A DNA stretch of 64,000 nt from Periconia sp. R9002 (lineage: Eukaryota > Ascomycota > Dothideomycetes > Pleosporales > Periconiaceae), in assembly GCA_023627715.1 (NCBI GenBank), contig JAMAHW010000012.1, positions 1-64,000 of the forward strand, in the 5' to 3' direction. Below the pieces are notes generated by a model, which made no database searches, was not told where the DNA came from, and saw only the letters and a list, made by a program, of their open reading frames with translations. Shown here in pieces: positions 43,086-54,386 of this stretch. A program made the translations under genes and the position numbers. How positions within the stretch are numbered: the first letter of the stretch is position 1; every line of letters begins with the position of its first letter.

Positions 43086-43671
43086 GGAAGGGAAGGGAGT
43101 CATAAGCAGCCTTTTTGGTGTTTATGAGAGCCATTTTGGCCTTTTTATGGTACAGTTCAGCCAGATCTTACAGCGTTGTCTTTCCCTGCCACCCGACGTG
43201 TTTATTACGGCGTTGATGGCTTCTAATATCTACGACTCCCCGTACAAAGTTGTACGAGACTTCCGTTTGATTGCATTTTTCTCTTATGAAGCTTTTCATG
43301 TAGTGTTTATTAAGCAGTCTGTTTGTTACACCGTTTTTGCAGAGCTCCTGACCATTCAAACCTCGCCTCTTCTGTTTGCCGACGGGACCCCCTTCCTTGT
43401 AAGTGCGAGGACCACATCCAGACAGACCGTTTGTCATGCAAAATTTTCACTTCGCGCCGTCCGTATTTTGATTTGAGCTGTTGATCCTCCATCTCCTCTC
43501 TCCTCCACCCCATTCTGTTTTTTGCGCACCTCACGGACTTTGCTAACACCACATCTTAGTCGCCTCTACTCCCTGTTTGCGGCCTTCTCGAGGCTTGCAT
43601 CAGGCGTGCCCGCGATACTTTGCGATCCAGTGGTATTGAACGCCTGCGATCCGTGATTTCCAGGGGCTCCA
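43086..43671. other. intergenic, no gene seen
   Basis: Promoter region of the AT-hook/polyQ gene. No supported coding. Confidence 0.5.
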
Positions 43672-45903
43672 ATGTCGACTCCGCGTAGAACTCGAGGCCG
43701 ATCTCGTGGCCGACCTCGTAGATACCTGGCTCCGGCGGAGAGAAACACCGAATCAGCAACGGCAGGTGAGTCTAAGTTAACCCATAATTCAAGGTCACCG
43801 ATCAATTTAGATGCAAGTTCTGACTCGATACGCCTCTGGCGACCTCAAGGTGGTTCTGCCCAACCAGCAGCGCAGTCATCAGTTCCTCAGCCAACAATCG
43901 AGTTTATCCATGAGACGTTCAATTCTGAGCCTACAGTTAGAGATCCAGGCTCCTTAAATTCCCAACATACTCTGTCTACTACGATAGCTACTAGAGGCAC
44001 AGATTCCGGAGCCGGAAATCTACGACGTGATGTGGGTAAAGATTTGACTACAAGTGAAAACAAATCTCACCAACAACTTCAGCAGCCCCATCAATCTCAG
44101 GGGATTCGTCCAGCGCGATCTCTTGACATAATCAGCCTATCTCCAAGCCCACCAACCGATCGTACAACGGCAATTCAAGGTGATTCTATCGACAGTGGGC
44201 AGATTCGTTCGTCTTCACCACATCAGTTCGCTGAAGAAACCAAGACTGCCAAACGCCAGAAGGTCACACATGATTATAGCTTGGTGACTCCGAACGGTGC
44301 TGGGATTTCTTTCTCACAACTGCCTGGCAAAAAAGTCAATTTACACCTGAGCCAGCAATATGCTCCTATACAGCCAGGTCCGGTCTCCCAACCTGTTGGA
44401 TTCCAAGGTTCATCGCGCCTTAACCATGTTGATGCGCCAGGATTGCAAGACAAAGAAGCGGCCCCTAGGCCCGGTGGTTCATGCGCAGAACATTCTTATC
44501 AATCGAAAGCACCGGATAGAATGGGAGAGCATCGTGTGTCCTATAACTTAGGGGGATCCGCTGCAAATCCACCAGCACAAGTTATGCATTCGGCAGACTC
44601 CAATGTACCGGGATCTACCACATCAGCGTATCTTCCTCAGTTTGCCCAGCCATTTCCTTTTCAATTCAGCTCAAGTGCTACCATGGTACTAAATGAATCT
44701 CAATTGAAGAGGGTAGCATCTCAGTACTTGGCTAAAGAATCCCCCAAGGGAACGGGGCACCAAGGCGTCTCCTCTTCATACCCAACACGCAACAGTAGCC
44801 CCCTCTTGCAATTGATTGATCGAAATCAAATCCTCTTCCAGCTCATGAAATGCTACTTGACCACGAACAGCCCCCAGGATTTGCGCAACATGATCGAGGC
44901 GCTGGCATTGTCAACTCACACTGAGACTGTGAAATGGTTGCAGGATGAAGCAGTCTGGGAAGGAATCACTAATTATAATTCAAAACAGTTCTCTGGAAAT
45001 GGTGTGGAGCGCAATGTTGCTCCAGTAGGACACACTGCGTTGACGTCACTTAGTCAACCCCCGGTGATTAATTCCAACTCGACACCACAATCCACTAGGG
45101 CTCCATCATGCGGAGGACTTAATCGACCCAATCCTGCTGCTGCTCTTGTCCAGCAGCAGCAGCAGCAGCAAGAACAACAACAACTGCAACAGCATTCGTC
45201 ACGTACTTTTCCGCCCGCCGCGGAGCAGCATCACGAGGCTGAACGCCAGCAAGGAAACAATGGTCCCCGACAGGGACAAGGTCAAGTACAGCAACAAGTC
45301 AACGCGGCTATTCTTCAGGGACAACGACAGCGACAAGAACAGCCTGTTGACGGCTCTTCCTTCCAACAGCCCCCCCATCAAGCCAATCCCGCTCCTTCCC
45401 AATCAGAACAAGGTACAATGCAAACCACTATTTCCCCCCTCATATCTAAACAAATGCAAGAATATACCAGGCTCATGGACATGAGAAAGGCTGAATGGGA
45501 GCTTAAAAAAGCTCAGAGCCAGCCTAACGCAGATCAGAGGAAGATGGAGGCTGGGGCCAAGTTGAGGGAAGATCGCGAAGCCAAGTCGATAGCAGATCGC
45601 GAGGCCGCCGCCGCCGCACTCGTGAGGCTGTCCATTGGAGCAGAAAAGGGGAAAGGCAAGGCGATGGAGAGCGAGAAGGACGCAGGGACGGGGTATTACC
45701 TCTGTAGCGGGAGTGGGTTCCGGAAGCCACACCCTCCCGAGCCTGCTGCCAATGAGCAGGGTGCCGGTGATGGTGTCGGCGAGGGCACCGCTGGTGTGGA
45801 TCGGGATGATGATACGGGGATGCAGGATTCTCGCGCGCAGAATGCGGATGAGGATACTGTAGTTGATGATGATAAAGGAGTGAAGGGGGATCACGTTATC
45901 TAG
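43672..45903 (+). CDS. AT-hook and polyQ disordered protein, function unknown
   Basis: A 743-residue intronless protein that is nearly all low complexity. The N-terminus (MSTPRRTRGRSRGRPRRYLA) contains an RGRP core like an AT-hook, which binds the minor groove of A/T-rich DNA. A possible nuclear signal, AKRQKV, lies near residue 193. A folded-looking stretch sits around 385-440 (LLQLIDRNQILFQLMKCYL through HTETVKWLQDEAVWEGI). It is followed by a Gln tract (QQQQQQQEQQQLQQ), more QG/QQ repeats, a charged helix (YTRLMDMRKAEWELKKAQ), and a second helical run rich in Ala, Arg and Glu. The end is acidic. I do not recognise the family. A nuclear, DNA- or transcription-related role is a fair guess only. 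Confidence 0.68.
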   Translation: MSTPRRTRGRSRGRPRRYLAPAERNTESATAGESKLTHNSRSPINLDASSDSIRLWRPQGGSAQPAAQSSVPQPTIEFIHETFNSEPTVRDPGSLNSQHTLSTTIATRGTDSGAGNLRRDVGKDLTTSENKSHQQLQQPHQSQGIRPARSLDIISLSPSPPTDRTTAIQGDSIDSGQIRSSSPHQFAEETKTAKRQKVTHDYSLVTPNGAGISFSQLPGKKVNLHLSQQYAPIQPGPVSQPVGFQGSSRLNHVDAPGLQDKEAAPRPGGSCAEHSYQSKAPDRMGEHRVSYNLGGSAANPPAQVMHSADSNVPGSTTSAYLPQFAQPFPFQFSSSATMVLNESQLKRVASQYLAKESPKGTGHQGVSSSYPTRNSSPLLQLIDRNQILFQLMKCYLTTNSPQDLRNMIEALALSTHTETVKWLQDEAVWEGITNYNSKQFSGNGVERNVAPVGHTALTSLSQPPVINSNSTPQSTRAPSCGGLNRPNPAAALVQQQQQQQEQQQLQQHSSRTFPPAAEQHHEAERQQGNNGPRQGQGQVQQQVNAAILQGQRQRQEQPVDGSSFQQPPHQANPAPSQSEQGTMQTTISPLISKQMQEYTRLMDMRKAEWELKKAQSQPNADQRKMEAGAKLREDREAKSIADREAAAAALVRLSIGAEKGKGKAMESEKDAGTGYYLCSGSGFRKPHPPEPAANEQGAGDGVGEGTAGVDRDDDTGMQDSRAQNADEDTVVDDDKGVKGDHVI
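45151..45195 (+). repeat. CAG/CAA tract coding polyglutamine
   Basis: Seven CAG units followed by interrupted CAA/CAG codons inside the AT-hook/polyQ gene. The pure CAG run is likely to vary in length between strains. Confidence 0.9.
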
Positions 45904-47179
45904 GACGCATCTCATGAGCACACGTGTTCTACGCAAAGATCGGTATGTTTGCGGACGAAAATCTTGGTTTCATCAGCAGGAACTAACTCGTGGAACAGGA
46001 ATCGAGCGTAGAGACGCCTGTGACATGACTATCTTCGTCTTTTGAGAACCTTGCTCTTCAGTAATGGGAATGATAGGCTCTTTGCTCTCTCTCCTGCATA
46101 TCATCACCGCCGATTTCCTATAGGTTCTTTGAATGGAATGGACTAGCCTCTTAATAATTAGGTACTGAGGCTTCAAGACCGCTCCAGCATCAACAGAACC
46201 TAATCTACGGGAAACGGAAAATGTTCATTTTGTTGTTTTTGTTTCGTATTTGCGAATGGGCGGATCTGGTACTTCGGTGAGCTATGATTCCATGTCTGGG
46301 ATTTCTTACTAGAGATTGGGACTAGAGTTTGCGATTCTGGAACAAGCTTGCAAGACCAGCATCTGTTTGCCATTTTCTTTGATTGGCTTTCCTGGGACGT
46401 TTGCCTGTTGGAACCGTATTTGCTTGCTTGCTTGCCTGCTTGTATAGGTAGGTAGGCGGGTAAGGACGGACTGACGGATGCGGATGTACGTGTAGGAGAG
46501 ATTTGTGCTTTACTTGATGTATGTAGGTAATGTGTACCTAAGGAACTACATGCCTTTGCTACCCACCGAGGTGCGTGTGGGGAGTGGTGGTAGTACCAGG
46601 ATCACGTCAACGTACATCTTTGTAATAATCAATTGCATTTTTGAACATTAGTGTTGTACAACAAATCTCTTGTGAGGACATTCATACTGCTAGAGACTTC
46701 ATTTCGTAAGGTGACGCCATGAATGAGAACGGAGAATGTTCTATTGAGAGCAGCTATGTCTGATTTCTGCATAATCATTTTTCAAAAGAACAGAGAAGAG
46801 AAGAACCAACTCTGGGATACTGCTGCTGTTTGCTCTCCAAGACGGCTATGGATGGGGACGCTATGTAGGACGTAATGTCCCCTACATGGATGTACTAATC
46901 AATGTTCTTGCGTCTGTTTTATCACATGTACAGTGAATCGTATGGATTGTAAATTGACCATCACAGAGTATTGCTACCCTGGGTAGCGACGCAGGCAAAA
47001 AAACCACATGGGTGTATAAGACCAATGCGAGGAGTGTTGTGGTTTTGTTTTCTGTACCGATATCGCAGGTAACTTCCATTACCATGCAATCATTTTCTTC
47101 TTTTGTCGTGTATCTAGGCATCTGATCCTCTATGTCTATCCGAACTACCCACCCATTCCTACACATGTCCGCCATACAA
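45904..47179. other. intergenic with one dispersed repeat copy
   Basis: Convergent spacer between the AT-hook/polyQ gene (+) and SDA1 (-). It holds copy D of the dispersed repeat and a short GCTT-type microsatellite near 46420-46445. No gene seen. Confidence 0.55.
46943..47030 (-). repeat. short dispersed repeat, copy D
   Basis: Reverse orientation relative to copy A. Bases 46961-46985 match copy A at 25 of 25 positions. Similarity continues on both sides (the GTG-T-run-GCCTGC part, and the GGTCAATTTACAATC part), more weakly. Confidence 0.78.
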
Positions 47180-49450
47180 CTATCCGATATTTCCCCTCCT
47201 ACCGCCACGTTTCCCCCTCTCCACATGCCCTCTAAGCGCTTTCCTCACATCGCCCAAACTTCTCTTATTCTTCCCCTTGGCCTTACGCAGCGTCATGAGG
47301 AAATTCTTCTTCCTCGCCTTCTCCTTATTCGTGGTGCTCTTGCCCTCAGCCTCCTTCTTCGCTTTGCGGATCGCGGTCGTGGACGAGTGCTTGGTTTCGC
47401 GGTCTCCCTTGGCCATTGCGATTTTCTCCTCTTTGGTTGATTTTTTGCCAAGGCGGGCGGCGGCTTCGATGGTGTCGGCAGTGATGGGATCGTCGGTGTG
47501 GCGCGCGGCGAGCGCGGCGTTGGTGGCGCGGCTGCGAGAGGAGGGAAGGTGCGAGGAGATGGCCGATGTGGTTTGCAGTTCGCGGAGGCGTTTGAGGTCC
47601 GCTGGGGTGAGGATGGTGGTGGTTAGGAGTTTCGAGAGGGGTTTGGGTTCCGCTGTGGTTGGGTTTGGTGTGGACTCTTGTGTGGAGGGTGCTTCCGAGG
47701 AGAGTTTTTGCTTTTTGGCGGCGGGTTTCTTGTCTTTGGTGGCATCTTTTTCATCTTCCGAGTCAGAGAGGACAATATCTTCGCCGTCGGATTCGACGTT
47801 GATCCAGCCCGTGGAGGAGTCGCTGTCGTCGGATTCAACATCCCAGTTCTTCCAATCGGCGGCTTCGTCTTCTTCTTCGATTTCCTCGTCGGTCGCGGCG
47901 TCGGCGGGGAGACCGGCGGCTTCGCGCTTCTTGCGGCGCTCTTCTTCCTTCCATTGCTCGAGGAGGTCGATGCCTTCGATTTCGCCCGTGGCTTCGACGC
48001 CGTAGCGGCGGTCGCTGAGGTCACCTGTGCGAAGAGCGATGCTAGCGTCCTTGCCACGGTCGCGCTTCTTGAGTAGTTCGGCACCGACTTCGCGGTACAG
48101 ACTGAGGAGTCCACGGGCCGCCATTTGCACGCCCTTATCCTTGCTCTTGCGGTACATGACCAGATCTTGGAGCAGCGTGTCGTTCATGGCGAGCGGTTGG
48201 CGGGCACAGACTTCGCGGATCGCGTTGAGACCTGCGGCTGCGACTTCAGAGGCGGAGGCTTCACTGACGAACTCGTTGGCGATCTTTTGAATGAGAGGTT
48301 CTAGGACATCAGGGGGTACAAGCGAGTGCGTAGCCTGTGCGAGGATGGCGAGGAAAGTTGTGACGGAGTTTTGGCGGGGAGTGAGGTGCTTGAGGAGGTA
48401 TGAGTAGAGGGAGATGACGGTAAGCCTATGGAGACCGATGAGACGGGAGACGAGCTGCAAGACGAGCAGTTTAGATTCTAGAGAAATTTTGGATTTTGAG
48501 TTTTGTACGTGTTTAGTGAAGAGGGTTTCGGCGAAGCCTTGTGGGTCGTGTAGGAGGTGGAGGGCGGAGAAGTTGAGTGGATGGGGTGCATTCTTCTTGC
48601 GATCCTTGCGCTTCACTGTCGCGGCGGCCTTTTTAAGCTCGCGGCCCTTCTTTTTCGTCTTCTTGTTGATTCCAGCTTGGTGGCGCAGCTTGTTCATGTC
48701 TACGCCTTCGTCAGAGTCGCTGTCTTCTTCTGCGGCTTCTTCTCGCTCCTTGTCGCCTCCGAGGAAGAATCGCGTTCCACTGCTCAAGACTTTCTCGTTA
48801 TCGGAGAGACATGCCTCCTTCATGATGTCGACGGCCTTTGCGTCGGTCCATATTTGCCGCTTCCATAACTCGCGTGTGATTTTGACGGCCCAGAGACCTT
48901 TAGTCGTTTCGCGGTCTGAAGTTAAGAGATTGAAAAGTACGGTTTGGATGGTACGATTGAGGCGATGATTGGTGGCTTTTGCGTTGGACGAGCGCAGGTC
49001 GGATATGATCTTTTGGAAGAGTAGAGCGCGGAGCGTCTTGCTTGAGGTGGAGACGAGGATAGGGAAAAGTGTATTCAACAGAACGGTCGAGTCGATGATG
49101 TCCTTGTTGCGGAGCAAGACAAGGTTCGCGACGATCTTGTCCCGCAGGTCGGGCTGCAGCTCGTCGTGGTGTTGGGAGAGAATCTGGATCAGATCGTTGG
49201 GGAATTGGGTGTTGGATTTCGGGAAGCAGTCGGCGGTGTGAGCAAGAAAATCGATCAAGTCGCCTAGGCGGACGATTCCGGTATCATCGCCCGTGGAGGG
49301 ATTTTGCAGAAGAAGATCTCGTTGTGTCTCGTACTGAACGTATTGCTGCTGGTGATCATCGTAATAAGAGGATGGGTCGCGGCGCACTTTGTACTGCAAA
49401 TTGGTCAAGTCGGCGTCGACCTTCTCGAGAGCTCCAAGCTTTCGTTTCAT
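47180..49450 (-). CDS. SDA1: SDA1, 60S pre-ribosome assembly/export factor
   Basis: SDA1 is a nuclear protein needed for maturation and export of the 60S pre-ribosome, and for passage through Start in yeast. The 756-residue length matches yeast Sda1 (767). The start MKRKLGALEKVDADLTNLQ is the family's N-terminus, so ATG 49450 is used; the frame upstream has no ATG. Family blocks: DTGIVRLGDLIDFLAHTADC, FPNDLIQILSQHHDELQPDL, LVLLRNKDIIDSTVLLNTLF, and the basic bridge NKKTKKKGRELKKAAATVKR. Then come helical repeats (HLLHDPQGFAETLFTKHVQN, RLIGLHRLTVISLYSYLLKH) and an acidic region (DEEIEEEDEAADWKNWDVES). A Lys/Arg-rich tail ends the protein (KNFLMTLRKAKGKNKRSL) and probably carries nuclear signals. 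Intronless. It lies head-to-head with RSE1, 334 bp apart. Confidence 0.97.
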   Translation of the reverse strand: MKRKLGALEKVDADLTNLQYKVRRDPSSYYDDHQQQYVQYETQRDLLLQNPSTGDDTGIVRLGDLIDFLAHTADCFPKSNTQFPNDLIQILSQHHDELQPDLRDKIVANLVLLRNKDIIDSTVLLNTLFPILVSTSSKTLRALLFQKIISDLRSSNAKATNHRLNRTIQTVLFNLLTSDRETTKGLWAVKITRELWKRQIWTDAKAVDIMKEACLSDNEKVLSSGTRFFLGGDKEREEAAEEDSDSDEGVDMNKLRHQAGINKKTKKKGRELKKAAATVKRKDRKKNAPHPLNFSALHLLHDPQGFAETLFTKHVQNSKSKISLESKLLVLQLVSRLIGLHRLTVISLYSYLLKHLTPRQNSVTTFLAILAQATHSLVPPDVLEPLIQKIANEFVSEASASEVAAAGLNAIREVCARQPLAMNDTLLQDLVMYRKSKDKGVQMAARGLLSLYREVGAELLKKRDRGKDASIALRTGDLSDRRYGVEATGEIEGIDLLEQWKEEERRKKREAAGLPADAATDEEIEEEDEAADWKNWDVESDDSDSSTGWINVESDGEDIVLSDSEDEKDATKDKKPAAKKQKLSSEAPSTQESTPNPTTAEPKPLSKLLTTTILTPADLKRLRELQTTSAISSHLPSSRSRATNAALAARHTDDPITADTIEAAARLGKKSTKEEKIAMAKGDRETKHSSTTAIRKAKKEAEGKSTTNKEKARKKNFLMTLRKAKGKNKRSLGDVRKALRGHVERGKRGGRRGNIG

Positions 49451-49784
49451 TTCTGCCGTGGTTATACCTCCTTTTCCTTCCCTGAAGCGTGGGAGGCGTG
49501 AAGGCAGCCTCAAGCGCAATGGAGGTTTTCGATATTTTTGCGGGGACCCCGAATTCTTGAGCTCCTATTGGCTCGCTACGGAGTTATGTTGATCCGAGAG
49601 GCGGATAGCTTCAAAACTTCAGCGTCCCGCGTTCTCTTTGCTGCTGTCGCCAATTCAACGTCCTCAATCTTGACAGAGCGTAGGAGTACGCTTTTCACAG
49701 GCTCTTTTTCTATACTCCACCTCCCATTGCTTTCGTACAGCCCGCATTCACATGTCGTAGTCTGGGCCTGCGCCCACTGCAGCC
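49451..49784. promoter_or_regulatory. divergent promoter shared by SDA1 and RSE1
   Basis: These 334 bp separate the start codons of two divergent essential genes. An ATTGG (CCAAT-box) core is present at 49567-49571. No TATA box is obvious. Joint control is an inference from spacing. Confidence 0.55.
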
Positions 49785-52700
49785 ATGACGAGCTTCTCTA
49801 CGCTCTCGCTGTATTCTCTTACGGTGAAACATCCATCGGCAACGCAGGATGCCATCCCGGGCGATTTCATCGGCGGCGGGAAGCAGCAGATCTTGACCGC
49901 CAATGGCTCGCGCTTGGCGCTGATCGAAGTCTCGCGCCGACAGAACGGGTTCCAAGAAATCTATTCTCAGGATGTTTTTGGCATCATCCGTCACATCGCC
50001 AAGTTCAGGCTTGCTGGCGCTACAAAAGGTATTTTGAGCCTCTTCCCAACCGCAAGATAAGCCATTTAGTGATCTTCGAAAGCATCAGCAGCGACGGGCT
50101 CGCCCTCGAACCCCGCGACACAATGGCGAATCCGGTTGACCTGATCACCAAAAGAAAGATGTGCTAAACCATATTTCTCTAGATCACATTGTCATAACCA
50201 CCGACTCCGGTCGTCTGGTGACGTATGAATACTTGCCTGACGAGCAGCGGTTCAAGACGGTGCACTTCGAGACGTTTGGCAAATCAGGCATACGGCGCGT
50301 CGTGCCCGGCGAGTATCTGGCTGTCGACCCGAAAGGGCGCGCCATCATGGTCGCATCGACTGAGAAGAACAAGCTGGTGTACATTCTCACACGTAGCGGT
50401 CAGACGGACATCACCATCTCCTCGCCACTGGAAGCTCACAAGCCCCAGACGCTCATCTACTGCCTTATTGGTCTGGACGTGGGGTATGACAACCCCATGT
50501 TCGCCGCTCTGGAGCTTGACTTCTCTTCTGCCGAGGTTGATCCTACCGGAGAGGCTGTGAAGGAACTTCGCAAAGAATTGGTATACTACGAGTTGGACCT
50601 CGGTCTGAACCACATTGTGAGGAAATGGTCAGAACCGGTAGATCGAACAGCTCATACCCTTTTCCGTGTCCCAGGCGGCCCCAACGCCCCGAGTGGGGTG
50701 CTTGTCTGTGGCGAGGATAACATCACCTACCACCGCATCAATAACAAGAAGTCTGATTTACTTCGCCTTGCTATTCCTCGGAGAGAGGGTGCCACTGAAG
50801 ATCCGAATCGCACGCGTTGCATCTGTACGGGGACGCTATATTCTCTCAAGGGCGGAGACTTTTTCTACTTGTTGCAGACTGAGGATGGTGACTTGTTCAA
50901 GCTGACGCTCGACGCCCCTGACGGTTCGGTTGAGAAGATTAAAATCAAGTATTTCGATACTGTGCCACTCGCTACCAGCATCTGCCTCATGCGCGCCGGA
51001 TTCTGTTTTATTACCTGCGAATCTGGTGATCGGATCCTCTACGAAATTGAGTCTCTCGGTGACGATACGGATGATCCCGTGTTCGATAGCCATCAGTTCC
51101 CTTCTGATCCCCTTGAGACATACGCACCCCCTTTCTTCAGTCCGCGGCCAAATAGGAACCTCAAGGAGATAGACGCACTTGCTAGTCTGAATCCTCTCAT
51201 GGACATGGAAGTGGCCAACCCCGCGTTAGAGGATGCTCCGCAAATCTACACGATCAACGGTGGCGGTGGAAGAAGCACTTTCCGAACTACACGAAACGCG
51301 CTCGAAGTCCTAGATCTTATTGATTCTCCATTGCCACAGATTGCGACCGCCATCTGGACAACTAAACTTACAGCAGAAGATGAGACCGATACTCTCATTA
51401 TCCTTTGCTTGCATAGCACGACGTTGGTCTTGAAGATCGGTGAAGAAGTCGAAGAAGCCATGAATACTGGTTTTCTCGCCGAAACCAATACATTGGGCGT
51501 GCAGCAGTTCGGTGAAGATTGTGTGATCCAAATACATCCCAAAGGCATTCGGCATATCCAGGGCATCACGTTTCCTGATGATGATCGTGTTGCCACTCGT
51601 CAAAGCATCACTGACTGGCACCCCCCTGCTCACCGCACCATAGTTGCATGTGCAACAAACAACCGACAAGTAGCCATCGCGCTCAGTTCTGGACAAATTT
51701 TGTACTTCGAGTGTGATTCCGACGGTTCTCTTGCTATGGCCGAAGAGGAGATTTCCTTAGATGACACCATCAGCTGCCTTGCTATACCCGACGTACCCGA
51801 AGGCAGTGTGCGCGCTTACTTTATGGCTGTCGGATGCAGCAATGCAACCGTGAGGATATACAACTTGAGTCCTGACATGGAAGGCAATATCCTGCGGGAC
51901 ATATCTGTGCAAGGTCTATCGTCACCGCCCAGCGCCTTAACTATCAATTTTATGACGGACAAGTCGCCTCGAGGATACAGTCAATATCTGCACATTGGCT
52001 TGAGGAGTGGAGTTTACATTCGTTCTCAACTCGACGAAATGAGTGGAGAGATTGGCGACACCAGGAGGCGATTCCTAGGCCCGGAACCTGTCACATTTAC
52101 TCGAGTCGCCGCTGCAGGTGAGCCTGCAGTGATTGCAATGACCTCTCGACCTTGGCTAGCATATACCCACCCTCGTACCTCTGTTCTACAACTCACACCT
52201 CTCAACTACATCCCATTCAAGTCCGCTTGGAATTTTGAAGGCTCCGCGTTCAAAGGCGTGATTTGTGTTAGTGGCAATGAATTACGGTATGTATATTTTT
52301 TCATTTTCTTATATGTCTATAATGATGACACATTAAACCCTGATTCTCCTATGAGGGTTATTATACGCAAATTCCAATTGTTCCTACTGAAAACAGACAC
52401 CTTCCTGCCCCTCAGCTACATCCATATGTCTTTGGCGCATCGCTGACTTGTTAGAATCTTTACATTTAATGACCTTTTGGACAATACGACTTGTGAATCT
52501 ATACCCCTCAGATATACCCCGCGAAAGTTCGTCGGCCATCACGACCAAGGTACTTTCTATGTTATTGAGAGTGAGAACAACACCATGGGTGCAGCAACCC
52601 GACAAGGTCTCATCGATCAGGGCGAAGGGGCTATGGATGTTGAGCAGACAAACGGTGAAACCTCTAATGGACATGACGAGGGGAACGAAATGCCGCCCTC

Positions 52701-53823
52701 AACCTTTGGGTACCCTAGGGCAAAGGGCCAATGGGCGTCATGCATTCAAGTAGTCGACCCTCTTACTGACAAGGCAGTTTTGCAGTCTGTTGAGTTGACT
52801 GATAACAAGTCAGCCGTTAGCGTTGCACTTGCCACCTTCGAGAGTCGCGGTGAGAATGAATATTATCTGGCGGTGGGGGTTGCCAAGGATTTGCAGTTCA
52901 CGCCTTACAAGTTCACCTCCGCTTCCATTCAACTGTACAAGATTTCTGCCAATGGCAGAGAGATGGAGTTTATGCACGAGACGGAAATGCCGGAACCACC
53001 GTTGGCTCTACTGCCTTTCAAGGGCAAGCTACTCATTGGCGCAGGCACCAATCTATCTTTGTATGATTGCGGTCGAAACGCCATGCTGCGCAAGGCCTTA
53101 GCGGTCAATTGCGTACCAACCCGCATTACTGGTCTCAAGTCACAGGGCAGCCGCATCATTATCTCAGATCAGGCTCAGTCTGTCACATATGCCGTTCACA
53201 AAGAGCAGGTGCACCCGAACCGTATTATTCCCTTTGCCGATGATACCGTCCAGCGGCACACGACATGCACGGAGATGGTAGACTACGAGACCACGGTGGG
53301 TGGCGACAAATTCGGGAACATCTGGATGGTCCGATGCCCTCCCAAAGCCTCTGAAGCAAGTGACGAGTCACCCGATGGATTGAATCTTCTCCAAGACAAG
53401 AGCTACCTCGGCGGTGCCCCCAACCGCGTGGACCTCGTCGCCCACTACTTTACCAACGACATCCCAACCTCTATCCAACGTACCGTGCTCATTTCTGGTG
53501 GTGAACGTGTCATCTTCTGGGCAGGTCTACAGGGCACTCTCGGCGCACTGATCCCTTTCACCTCGCGACGTCAGCACAAGATGTTCCAGCAGCTCGAATT
53601 GCTGCTGCGCAACGAGGACAAGCCGCTCAGTGGTCGAGATCACCTCGCGTACCGCAGCTACTTCACCCCGGTCAAGGGCGTCATTGATGGCGATTTGATA
53701 GAGCGGTTCTTGGTGTTGGGACGAGACAAGAGGGAGACCATTGTCGGGCAGATTCAGGGGTCGTGGACGAGCGAGATGGTGGATGAGGCGATCTGGAATA
53801 TGAGGGGCTTGTATGCTTTTTAA
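49785..53823 (+). CDS. RSE1: Splicing factor SF3B3 / Rse1 (U2 snRNP)
   Basis: SF3B3/Rse1 is the large beta-propeller scaffold of the SF3b complex in the U2 snRNP, which recognises the intron branch point. Three exons (49785-50028, 50183-52286, 52455-53823) join in frame to 1238 residues, near the family's usual 1200. The introns are 154 and 168 nt, long for this window. The N-terminal propeller includes FGIIRHIAKFRLAGATKD, then the HFETFGKSGIRRVVPGEYLA block and STEKNKLVYILTRSGQ. SSPLEAHKPQTLIYCLIGLD and YYELDLGLNHIVRKWSEPVD are near-universal SF3B3 signatures. The C-terminal CPSF-A domain runs from about IQVVDPLTDKAVLQSVEL to WTSEMVDEAIWNMRGLYAF. Compared with DDB1 and CPSF1, its relatives, the signature blocks and length favour SF3B3. 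Confidence 0.97.
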
Positions 53824-54386
53824 ACACCGCCCGGTTCGCCTTCTGAGTGCATGGTTTGGGATGGGAGTGGTTGATTGAACGAGGACAAGGAAAAGCTAGC
53901 TTGCTTTCCAAATCCTTTTCTTCTTCATCTCGACTCATGATGCGAGTGAATTGAATTCAACGGAAAGGGGGAAGAAGAGCGGGGGAAAGTGAATAATAAT
54001 GAAATGATACCTTTTCGTGTTTCTTGCTACTTATATACTGGTGCCAACCTACCGCCTACCGCCTTTCTCTTCGTCCCTCCATTTCCATCCCCGGTTCCAC
54101 CCCCAACGCGCGAAAAACAAAGTTTTTTTTCTTCTAGCGTAGCGAGGAAGCACTTCCTTTGCAACCCGCCATCCCATCCCAATCCATTCTACGGCTGTGC
54201 GGTGGTCTGTCTCCATACACCAACACCCCAGTCACCTAGTCACATATACACGCACAGATATGCTTCTCACTGAACAGAACAGAACAAAAGGGGAGGATAC
54301 TTTCGTTCTAGATGCAGTATCGTATCTTTTCCCATTCAACTACTCCCTACACATCTACCTAACCACCAACCCTCTCCACCCCTACC
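53824..54386. other. intergenic between convergent genes, no gene seen
   Basis: 3' flanks of RSE1 (+) and the 2EXR/F-box-like gene (-). C/A/T-rich on the + strand. Nothing recognisable. Confidence 0.55.

Noticed and set aside
47277..48005. Long + strand open frame over the SDA1 gene
   Set aside because: It is antisense to the conserved SDA1 coding region and its Ser/Val-rich translation mirrors acidic and basic SDA1 codons.
49538..50167. 209-codon + strand frame over the RSE1 start
   Set aside because: Another frame of RSE1 exon 1 and intron 1. The spliced RSE1 frame carries the conserved blocks.
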